The notes under the pieces: model-generated
What the model saw: only the letters and a program-made list of their open reading frames with translations
Databases searched by the model: none
Told to the model about the DNA's origin: nothing
Shown: positions 1 through 6,408 of the stretch, piece after piece
Position numbering within the stretch: the first letter of the stretch is position 1
Layout: every line of letters begins with the position of its first letter
DNA from: Balneolales bacterium
GTDB taxonomy: Bacteria; Bacteroidota; Rhodothermia; Balneolales; Natronogracilivirgulaceae
NCBI GenBank assembly: GCA_007133875.1
Contig: SLLW01000391.1
Coordinates: forward strand, 1-7,892
Length of the DNA: 7,892 bases
Direction of reading: 5' to 3'
Made by a program: the position numbers and the translations under genes

Positions 1-59
1 CAATAACCGGCTAAATCAACACCATTTTAGTCGATCTAAAAAAAAGAATGATTTTTTGT

Positions 60-87
60 TTGACAATTATCAATCAAATTGATTAAT
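60..87 (+). promoter_or_regulatory. possible promoter with an embedded dyad operator
   Basis: TTGACA (60-65), a perfect match to the sigma-70 -35 box, is followed after 16 nt by ATTAAT (82-87), a 4/6 match to the -10 box. The dyad AATCAA-A-TTGATT (72-84) lies between and over these boxes, a typical operator position. The Bacteroidota-type -7 box (TAnnTTTG) is not clearly present. The call is weak because this AT-rich stretch would give such matches by chance, and the start codon is about 490 nt downstream. Confidence 0.22.
67..86. repeat. 20-bp dyad-containing element, copy 1
   Basis: TTATCAATCAAATTGATTAA matches the element at 416-435 at 18 of 20 positions; the two differences are an AT/TA swap in the centre. 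Inside is an inverted repeat, AATCAA (72-77) and TTGATT (79-84), around a single A. Two copies of the same dyad in one upstream region is the arrangement expected of operator sites for a dimeric regulator. The regulator is not encoded in this window and cannot be named. Confidence 0.45.
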
Positions 88-415
88 TACTGGAAGTACG
101 TGTTTTGCAGGAATGAAAAGTAACCAGGAAAAGCTGTATGGCCATGGATAATGTCCTGCTTTGAAACGGCCGAAATTTTCAATGTGGACTAACTAAGTTT
201 AAATGCAGATATTGCATAAAAGTGAGCAGAGCAACAGAAATTGTTACGGGGCCTGAAGCTTAATTTCAGTCTTATATACTCGGACAGATCCTCAAGAATC
301 AGATAAACCAACCAATTCATACCGGGATTATGTTGCTGGAAGCAGGAAGCGCTTTTATGCAAGTATCAAAAAGTTTCGTTTAAAATCTTATGTGCGCAGA
401 AAGACTTTTTCCTAT

Positions 416-435
416 TTATCAATCAATATGATTAA
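416..435. repeat. 20-bp dyad-containing element, copy 2
   Basis: TTATCAATCAATATGATTAA is the second copy of the element at 67-86 (18/20 identical), 349 bp downstream in the same orientation. Its dyad is AATCA (421-425)-ATA-TGATT (429-433). The central substitution keeps the outer five bases of both arms symmetric, as expected if selection acts on the half-sites. A further CAAATTGAT, identical to part of copy 1, follows at 437-445. Confidence 0.45.
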
Positions 436-444
436 CCAAATTGA

Positions 445-481
445 TGCTGCGCAGCACCTCATCGAAACGATCTGTGCTGCG
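445..481 (+). promoter_or_regulatory. palindrome and overlapping stem-loop upstream of the receptor gene
   Basis: TGCTGCGCAGCA (445-456) is a perfect 12-bp palindrome with a central CG. Its right part CGCAGCAC (450-457) also pairs perfectly with GTGCTGCG (474-481), giving an 8-bp stem. The loop contains a small inner hairpin, ATCG-AAA-CGAT (461-471). TGCTGCG thus occurs twice (445-451, 475-481), flanking its complement, so two pairings compete for one arm. No T-run follows, so it is not an intrinsic terminator. It could be an operator or a structured 5' leader element ending about 100 nt before the start codon. Function is unknown. Confidence 0.4.
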
Positions 482-579
482 TGACGAAATAAAGAACAAG
501 TCAGACACACAAAAACGACTCATATTCGGTTATTAAGCCGATTTTAATGACAGATAATTCAAAACTCAAGGTTGCTCAT

Positions 580-3504
580 ATGGATCATATGAAACGATTT
601 TTTTCAATACTTGCCATGGCTGTACTCTTTTTAGCCGGACCTGATCTCTTTGCTCAGTCTACAGGGATCATTACCGGAGAATTGGTGGATCAGCAATCCG
701 GTGAAGAGCTAATAGGGGCCAATGTGGTGATCGAAGGCACCAGCACAGGTTCAGCCACCAATCTGGACGGCGAATTTACCATCCGTGGAGTCCAGCCGGG
801 AACCTACACACTGGTTGCCACTTATCTCGGATACGAAGAAGCCAGGGTGGATGTGGAAGTGGTAGCAGGTGAACGGACACGGGTTGAAATCGCCATGCTG
901 AGGATGGGCCTTGTTGGAGAGGAAATCGTCCTTTCGGTACAGGCCCGCGGACAGGCACAGGCGATCAACCGTCAGATTTCAAGGAGAACCATCTCCAATA
1001 TTGTTTCATCTGACCGAATCCGGGAAGTGCCGGATGCCAACGCCGCCGAATCGGTGGGACGTCTGCCCGGGGTCTCTATTCAACGCTCGGGCGGGGAGGC
1101 CAGTAAAATCTCCATCCGCGGCCTCTCACCGAAATACAATGCCATCACTGTCGAGGGGATGAGGCTTCCGGCAACCGATCAGGCCGACCGAAGTGTGGAT
1201 ATGTCCATGATCTCCCCCCAGATGCTCGGCGGGATTGAGGTCACCAAAGCGAGCCTGCCCAATCAGGATGCCGATGCCATCGGAGGTACAGTTGACCTGC
1301 AGCTTCGTCGTGCACCCGAAGATTTTCAGGTAGATATGTCACTGGAAGGAGGTTACAATCAGCTCCAGGGCACCTACGACAACTACAAATTCGGAGGGAG
1401 TGTGAGCGACCGGTTCCTTGATAATCGCCTGGGAGCCATTGTAAACCTGAATTATGAAGCGCGTGATCGAAGTACCGATACCTATAATGCCAACTATGAC
1501 CGGCAACGGATTGAGGAGGATGTTTATACACTACGCACCAATGAGCTGCGCCTGCAGGAGAATACCCAGCGACGGACCAGAAGTGGCGGCAGTGTATTGG
1601 TGGATTACAATCTTCCTAATGGCCGGATTGTACTGAACTCTTTCTATAACTCCCGGCTTAATGACGAAGTTATTCGTACCAACCTTATGAATGCTGACGG
1701 CCTGGATCATCGATATGAGCTTGGTATCAACGAAAATGAGCTTACTATCTGGCAGAATATGCTGGCATTCGAAAATGATTTTGACCTTTTTACATTTCGG
1801 GTATCCGGTGCATACAGCCAGTCCCGAAATGAAAGTCCAGACAACCTGTCCATTGATTTCGAGGAGCAGGGAGGCCTGAACCGGGCTCTAATGGATCGTA
1901 ATGACCCCACCACCATACCTGGTTCGGCACGGCTTGATACCTCACGGACCAATCTCTACTCCATTTATGAGGGTATGAGAGAAACCGAAGAGGATGTTTT
2001 ACAGTTTCAGACAAATGTTGATGTTCCTTTCCGCATCGGCCGCTGGATTGAGGGAAGTTTTGAGTTTGGCGGTAAGCATAGCTATACCTCCCGAATGAAC
2101 AATGAAGATCGCTGGGGACTCGGAAATCTGGCGTATGGAGGCGGAAGCGAATATCGCCGGTTACTGGCCGAGCAGATGGATGGACTCAGTCCGGATCCCA
2201 CCGCCGGCACCGTTTCACACATTCCCATCTCTGATGTCTGGGACGAGGGGTATTCAAGAAGTAATTTCCTGCCCGGAATGGACGGTGACTGGCCTATCGG
2301 TTTTACGCCGCATGTGGATCGCGTGTATGAGATACACAGAATATTGGAACCCGAATATGAGCGTGATGTCGGTTCCACTTTTCGTAACGACTATGACGGT
2401 TCAGAAATCCTATGGGCCGGATATGCCATGACGGAACTCAATATCGGTCAATATGTGACCTTTATCCCCGGTTTCCGGTATGAGCATATGGAAACCGATT
2501 ATTCAGCCATGCGTGTTCGTGAAGCGATGATCCCCGACCGCGGAGATCCCGGAATTGCGATTGAACCGGCCCGTGCTGAGCGCCAGAATGACTATTTCCT
2601 GCCGATGATTCACCTGCGGATAAGCCCGACAAACTGGATGGATGTCCGTCTGGCCCGAACCAATACACTCACACGGCCTGACTATATGCAATTCTCACCG
2701 AGCTTTTCGATTGATCAGTATCGGCGGGACATCTTCGCTGGAAATCCCATGCTGCAGCCATCGGAAGCATTGAATCACGACCTTTCCTTCTCATTTTACA
2801 CCAACGAAATCGGATTGATCACCGTCTCGGCTTTCCATAAACAGGTGGATGGGTTAATCTGGCATCAATCGTATCGGGATCGTGAGAATGAACAGGGCGA
2901 ACGCCTGCTCGACCTGGAATATCCACAAGAAGCCGTTGCAGGAATTCCGATGATTCATACCGCGTTGAATAACACCAATGACGCCTATTACCGGGGCATC
3001 GAGTTTGATTTTCAGACCAATTTCTGGTGGCTTCCCCGGCCTTTTGACGGCATCGTTCTGAGTATGAACTACACCATCATCGATTCTGAAACCGAATATC
3101 CGACATACTATATTGAAAGGATGTTGATCAATCCTCCTTTTACTACAGATGTGCTTCGCGACTCCACCCGTACCGGGCGACTGCCGAACCAGCCGGACCA
3201 GGTTGCGAATATCCAGGTCGGCTACGACTTTAAAGGGTTTTCCGCCAGAGTATCCTTTATGTATCAGGGAGAAACATTACAGTCTGTCGGAAATGTACCT
3301 GAAAACGATCACTTTACAGACGAATACTTGCGGGTTGATGCCCGTGTGAATCAACGAATCGGTCACGGTTTTGAGGTATTTGGCAATCTGAATAATATCA
3401 ACAACAGGCCCGACCGGAACTTCCAGTCCGCACTGGGCGGCTTTCCGACCTACAATCAAAATTACGGAGCTACGTTTGATATCGGACTCCGCTTCCGATA
3501 TTAA
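580..3504 (+). CDS. TonB-dependent outer-membrane receptor with carboxypeptidase-regulatory-like domain
   Basis: A 974-residue outer-membrane transporter taking up a ligand, here probably an oligosaccharide, with TonB/ExbBD energy. Residues 1-25 are a signal peptide (hydrophobic core, cleavage after LFA before QS). Residues 28-107 form a CarboxypepD_reg-like beta-sandwich (GELVDQQSGEELIGANV, DGEFTIRGVQPGTYTL). Residues 113-247 are the plug, with a TonB-box-like EEIVLSVQ, then ESVGRLPGVSIQR, ISIRGLSPKYN, VEGMRLPAT and DAIGGTVDLQLRRAP. The rest is a beta-barrel ending in GLRFRY with the usual aromatic C-terminus. The plug resembles the TonB-Xanth-Caul type (TIGR01782-like) rather than SusC, and no SusD follows. 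The frame is open from ATG 547. I chose ATG 580 because AAGG at 568-571 is 8 nt upstream and the signal peptide n-region becomes a normal length; ATG 589 is also possible. Substrate is inferred from neighbours only. It probably shares a transcript with the next gene, 118 nt downstream. Confidence 0.93.
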   Translation: MDHMKRFFSILAMAVLFLAGPDLFAQSTGIITGELVDQQSGEELIGANVVIEGTSTGSATNLDGEFTIRGVQPGTYTLVATYLGYEEARVDVEVVAGERTRVEIAMLRMGLVGEEIVLSVQARGQAQAINRQISRRTISNIVSSDRIREVPDANAAESVGRLPGVSIQRSGGEASKISIRGLSPKYNAITVEGMRLPATDQADRSVDMSMISPQMLGGIEVTKASLPNQDADAIGGTVDLQLRRAPEDFQVDMSLEGGYNQLQGTYDNYKFGGSVSDRFLDNRLGAIVNLNYEARDRSTDTYNANYDRQRIEEDVYTLRTNELRLQENTQRRTRSGGSVLVDYNLPNGRIVLNSFYNSRLNDEVIRTNLMNADGLDHRYELGINENELTIWQNMLAFENDFDLFTFRVSGAYSQSRNESPDNLSIDFEEQGGLNRALMDRNDPTTIPGSARLDTSRTNLYSIYEGMRETEEDVLQFQTNVDVPFRIGRWIEGSFEFGGKHSYTSRMNNEDRWGLGNLAYGGGSEYRRLLAEQMDGLSPDPTAGTVSHIPISDVWDEGYSRSNFLPGMDGDWPIGFTPHVDRVYEIHRILEPEYERDVGSTFRNDYDGSEILWAGYAMTELNIGQYVTFIPGFRYEHMETDYSAMRVREAMIPDRGDPGIAIEPARAERQNDYFLPMIHLRISPTNWMDVRLARTNTLTRPDYMQFSPSFSIDQYRRDIFAGNPMLQPSEALNHDLSFSFYTNEIGLITVSAFHKQVDGLIWHQSYRDRENEQGERLLDLEYPQEAVAGIPMIHTALNNTNDAYYRGIEFDFQTNFWWLPRPFDGIVLSMNYTIIDSETEYPTYYIERMLINPPFTTDVLRDSTRTGRLPNQPDQVANIQVGYDFKGFSARVSFMYQGETLQSVGNVPENDHFTDEYLRVDARVNQRIGHGFEVFGNLNNINNRPDRNFQSALGGFPTYNQNYGATFDIGLRFRY

Positions 3505-3548
3505 CCCGGACACCGTTTTATGCAAAAAAGATAGCGTCACAAAAAAAA

Positions 3549-3589
3549 ACAGAAAGATTACTTCGGAGGAACGATGGGAGTCTTTCTGT
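3549..3589. promoter_or_regulatory. intergenic stem-loop between receptor and secreted-protein genes
   Basis: ACAGAAAGA (3549-3557) pairs perfectly with TCTTTCTGT (3581-3589), extendable inward by a G-T and a T-A pair. The loop contains a strong Shine-Dalgarno-like GGAGGA (3565-3570) followed 3 nt later by an ATG (3574). There is no T-run on the plus-strand 3' side, so it is a poor plus-strand terminator. A run of nine A precedes it (3541-3549), so on the minus strand it would look like a weak terminator, though no minus-strand gene is seen. It could be an mRNA processing or stabilising element that sets different expression of the flanking genes. Confidence 0.35.
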
Positions 3590-3622
3590 GTTACAATCAA
3601 TCACAAAAAGAGGAAACCTGTT

Positions 3623-6223
3623 ATGAAACAGAGGATTACAGCATTAAGTACCATGCTATTGCTCTTTCTATTCGCCTGGTCAACTGCCGTTATGGCAAAT
3701 GAACATGTCAAGGTGGTGGAATGGGCTGATGAAGATGGCTTTGTTATCATGAATGCACTACTTGATGCCATCGCTGAAGACATTGATGAAGATGGTAATT
3801 ACATCGGCCCGGAAGACCGGGTGTATCAGCTTCAGGCAAATGGATTCTATTTTAATACCGAGCGTATTGAATCACCGGGTCCGCTTCGCATCGTCGGGGA
3901 AGAGCCCGGAGATGGTGACCAACCGGCTATTCTTCAAAACCGGCACGCCGATGATGATTCATGGGATGAAACCATGATCGTCTCCCAGAACGATCTGGAA
4001 CTGCGTCACCTGTGGATCGTTGGCCGTACAGAACAGGGAAGTGAAGGCTGGGGTCTGATCGATATCGCCGGGGACAACTCCACGGTGATTATCGACCATG
4101 TTGTGTTGGAATACAACCTCTCGGCGGTGATTCACAACCTTGCCCCGGGAACCGATTTCAGCATGACCAACTCCCATTTCCGGAATCTGATCGACCACTC
4201 GCAGTACTGGGCCGGTCGGGTGATCCGAACCGAAGCTCCGACCAGCAGGCTGTTCTTTGAGAATAATACATTCTTTAACGTTGGCCACACCATCGTTCAG
4301 GTACAGCAGACCGAAGGTGAACTCTGGTTCAATCACAACACCGTAGTCAACTCCGGACGCCATGTCCTTCAAGCCGAAGGTGTACAGTGGCAACGTGCAT
4401 TTATCGCCAATAACATGTTTATAAACGGGTACTGGCACGGAGAAACCGAAGATGATTTCAGTGCCATCCGGGAAGGTGAGCCGGATAACCAGTACGGATC
4501 CTGGATCTCGCTGGACTACCTCGATCCCCAGCTTGGTTTCGAAGATCAGCGCCGGATCGGTATCCTCAATAATGCACACTATGTTATCCCTGAAATATGG
4601 GACCTATATGATGAGTATCCGGAAGATGTAGAACCAGACGCCGGGGCACCCGCCGAGGGCGATGTCCGTGCCGCCGCTTTTCTGAACCAGCGGGCCATGG
4701 ATATCATCGGCGAGTGGGAAAATATCAAGTTTGAAAACCACCTCAACCTGATCGGGGAAGATCTCGGCCTCCAGTTTTATGAGGATGGCCATTTTGATGA
4801 TCTGTTTATAGATATGTTTGCCTGGCTCTCCGCGCAGCGGGCCGGATTGGAACCAAGCGAATACTACTGGGATATTGACCGCGATCCGAGCCCCAGTCCC
4901 GATCCGACTCCGTCGGTAGGCCAAGTTTATCCGATTGCGGAAAATGCCGAGAACTTCGCATACACCCACAGTGGGGCCATGAGCAATGCCGTGGGTGGCT
5001 ATCCGGTAGGGGATCTGAACTGGTTCCCGGATCAAAAAGCCGACTGGGAAGCCAACCGTGATGCCCAGGAGCAGGAAATCCGCGATATGTTCGATGCTGC
5101 CGAAGAGCTTAATGCTGTTGCCGACCTGGAGGCCGAAGACGGTATCCTTGATGGTGATGCCCACGTTGTGGAATTTGACGGATTCGAGTACTTCCACCTC
5201 GAAACAGGCGGGTTTACCTGGACTTTCGAAATGGAGGAAGGCGGCGAATACGGACTCAACGTATTACACAATAAAGGTAATGAAGGGGATCGTGGCCAGG
5301 TTATCGAAGTCAATGGTGTCAATCTTCGAAATGATGATGAGTTTGGCGAATATTTCTTCCCCGGTGATCAACCCAATAACGAATGGCTGGTAGAAGAGAT
5401 TCGTAACGAGGATCTCTATGAAGGCGAAATCGTTATGAACGAAGGGCAAAACACAGTATCCATCCGTGCATCCTGGGGATGGCAAGCTTTTGCCGGTTTT
5501 GAAATCGTCGATGCCGGCGGAAACGTGGTTGCTGAATACACAATTTTCGACAGTGATATCAGTGCAAGCGGAACCCTCACGTGCCTTGATGAACCCGATG
5601 GTGCCGAGGTAGATTTCTGCCCGAGTGGTGGCGCCTGGGTTAACTACGGCGGAAGCGGCGAAGTAGGTTTTGACCTTGAGTTCAAGGGAACCGGTCTCTA
5701 CAATATCCAGTTCTATTATATGCTGGAGAGCGGGTCCGCTACGGCCGATCTGTATGTCGGTGGTGAGTTTGTTGAAGAGGTGTTCTTTGATGAAGCTACC
5801 GGTTCTTCAGAAGTGGTTGTAGCCAGTGTCAACATCGATGAAGGAACCCAGGGTTTCTCATTGGTCAGCGATGATGCCGCATTGAATCTCGACCGTGTTA
5901 TGATCTTCACTTCGACCGATGTATGGCTCTCTGCCGATGACGGTGGAACTACGCTTCCGGAAGGATTCGAACTGAGCCAAAACTACCCGAATCCCTTCAA
6001 TCCGACCACACAGATCCGGTTTGAGATCCCATCCGCATCGGATGTGCGTCTGGATGTCTACAATCTGATCGGTCAGCGTGTAGCTACCCTTGTTGACGGA
6101 TTCCAGGCAGAAGGTACACACACCGTACAGTTTGACGGTTCGCATCTCTCATCCGGTGTTTATATCTACCGGCTGCAGGCAGGCAACCATACCTCCGTAC
6201 GGAAGATGACACTTATTAAATAA
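3623..6223 (+). CDS. T9SS-secreted right-handed beta-helix protein with two carbohydrate-binding-like modules
   Basis: An 866-residue exported protein, probably a polysaccharide-binding or pectate-lyase-like factor. Residues 1-25 are a signal peptide (cleavage VMA before NE). Residues of about 60-330 form a parallel beta-helix with an asparagine ladder: DHVVLEYN, NSHFRN, ENNTFFN, NHNTVVN and ANNMFIN, with ladder Asn at 165, 188, 219, 243 and 268. An acidic segment and a PSPSPDPTPS stretch (about 423-432) follow, then GGYPVGDLNWFP, a motif I associate with beta-helix/pectate-lyase-like T9SS proteins. Residues of about 500-635 (LEAEDG...) and 640-765 look like CBM6/CBM35-type beta-sandwiches; the second has the only two cysteines (C654, C666). 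Residues 778-866 are a type A T9SS sorting domain (NYPNPFNPTT, NLIGQRVATL, SSGVYIYRL, KMTLIK). The start is set by AGAGGA 8 nt upstream (3609-3614) and the signal peptide; the frame is open further upstream but without a better start. There is no lysine between K30 and K369. Catalysis and substrate are unproven. Confidence 0.9.
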   Translation: MKQRITALSTMLLLFLFAWSTAVMANEHVKVVEWADEDGFVIMNALLDAIAEDIDEDGNYIGPEDRVYQLQANGFYFNTERIESPGPLRIVGEEPGDGDQPAILQNRHADDDSWDETMIVSQNDLELRHLWIVGRTEQGSEGWGLIDIAGDNSTVIIDHVVLEYNLSAVIHNLAPGTDFSMTNSHFRNLIDHSQYWAGRVIRTEAPTSRLFFENNTFFNVGHTIVQVQQTEGELWFNHNTVVNSGRHVLQAEGVQWQRAFIANNMFINGYWHGETEDDFSAIREGEPDNQYGSWISLDYLDPQLGFEDQRRIGILNNAHYVIPEIWDLYDEYPEDVEPDAGAPAEGDVRAAAFLNQRAMDIIGEWENIKFENHLNLIGEDLGLQFYEDGHFDDLFIDMFAWLSAQRAGLEPSEYYWDIDRDPSPSPDPTPSVGQVYPIAENAENFAYTHSGAMSNAVGGYPVGDLNWFPDQKADWEANRDAQEQEIRDMFDAAEELNAVADLEAEDGILDGDAHVVEFDGFEYFHLETGGFTWTFEMEEGGEYGLNVLHNKGNEGDRGQVIEVNGVNLRNDDEFGEYFFPGDQPNNEWLVEEIRNEDLYEGEIVMNEGQNTVSIRASWGWQAFAGFEIVDAGGNVVAEYTIFDSDISASGTLTCLDEPDGAEVDFCPSGGAWVNYGGSGEVGFDLEFKGTGLYNIQFYYMLESGSATADLYVGGEFVEEVFFDEATGSSEVVVASVNIDEGTQGFSLVSDDAALNLDRVMIFTSTDVWLSADDGGTTLPEGFELSQNYPNPFNPTTQIRFEIPSASDVRLDVYNLIGQRVATLVDGFQAEGTHTVQFDGSHLSSGVYIYRLQAGNHTSVRKMTLIK

Positions 6224-6256
6224 GGTAAATTCTTTAGTGATTCCTGAACACAGAAT

Positions 6257-6290
6257 TCCCCCGGTTCCGCAGCTTTGTGAAACCGGGGGA
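6257..6290 (+). terminator. GC-rich hairpin after the secreted-protein gene
   Basis: CCCCCGGTT (6258-6266) pairs perfectly with AACCGGGGG (6281-6289), plus an outer T-A pair (6257/6290), around a 14-nt loop. It starts 34 nt after the stop codon. The bases after it (TGAATTTAAA) are not a proper T-run, so alone it is a poor intrinsic terminator. It may protect the 3' end of the mRNA or pause polymerase ahead of the second hairpin. Confidence 0.5.
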
Positions 6291-6297
6291 TGAATTT

Positions 6298-6335
6298 AAA
6301 AAACGCCGATGTGGGTTTCCGCTTCGGCGTTTTTT
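6298..6335. terminator. bidirectional intrinsic terminator
   Basis: AAAAAACGCCGA (6298-6309) and TCGGCGTTTTTT (6324-6335) form a perfect 12-bp stem. The loop can extend by GTGG/CCGC pairing (6311-6314 with 6319-6322). The GC core followed by six T on the plus strand, and preceded by six A that read as T on the minus strand, is the classic form of a two-way Rho-independent terminator. It ends the receptor/secreted-protein unit and separates it from the arabinofuranosidase gene 73 nt downstream. Confidence 0.88.
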
Positions 6336-6408
6336 ATGTAATCATGATTCTTCCGTCCTAGTACCAAATCGTGTTACCTTGAATGACAACACATAAACAC
6401 AGAAAACG
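6336..6408 (+). promoter_or_regulatory. short presumed promoter region of the GH51 gene
   Basis: Because a strong terminator ends at 6335, the promoter of the downstream gene should lie in these 73 bp. A perfect 10-bp palindrome, AATCATGATT (6340-6349), sits here and shares its AATCA/TGATT half-sites with the two upstream elements, though without their 3-bp spacer. TTACCTTG (6374-6381) resembles the Bacteroidota -7 box TAnnTTTG, but I see no good -33 TTTG partner. The bases before the ATG are A-rich without a Shine-Dalgarno, which is common in Bacteroidota. Confidence 0.3.

Larger units (their letters stand above)
1..579. other. AT-rich non-coding leader region before the receptor gene
   Basis: I see no gene here: reading frames are short, lack convincing ribosome binding sites and resemble no known protein. 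The base composition is clearly more AT-rich than the genes that follow. It holds a near-duplicate 20-bp element (67-86 and 416-435), a palindrome with overlapping stem-loop (445-481), and minor short inverted repeats (ATGCA-5 nt-TGCAT at 203-217; CTGAA-7 nt-TTCAG at 253-269). The length and the two copies of a dyad element suggest a regulatory region for the receptor gene. The end of an upstream gene is not visible. No tRNA or known riboswitch fold was recognised by eye. Confidence 0.6.

Noticed and set aside
113..151. 12-codon ORF starting at 113
   Set aside because: Too short, with the purine-rich GCAGGA directly abutting the ATG, and no sign of coding constraint.
275..280. TATACT as a -10 box
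   Set aside because: It matches the -10 consensus at 5/6 positions, but the nearest -35-like TTGTTA (241-246) is 28 nt away, too far, and no Bacteroidota -33 box fits.
547..579. Receptor start at ATG 547
   Set aside because: No ribosome binding site precedes it and it would give an overlong signal-peptide n-region; AAGG lies 8 nt before ATG 580. It cannot be fully excluded.
3541..3589. Minus-strand intrinsic terminator (stem followed by a T-run on that strand)
   Set aside because: The stem is AT-rich with a loop of about 20 nt, and no minus-strand gene exists to be terminated; listed only as a stem-loop.
3476..3622. N-terminal extension of the secreted-protein frame from ATG 3476
   Set aside because: It overlaps the end of the receptor gene and would place 49 mostly polar residues before a clean signal peptide; ATG 3623 has AGAGGA at a good distance.
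3959..4579. Minus-strand frame of 206 codons (also 4604-5197 and 6622-7212, each nearly 200 codons)
   Set aside because: They lie fully within well-supported plus-strand genes, resemble no protein family I recognise and lack ribosome binding sites; they are antisense shadows of codon bias.
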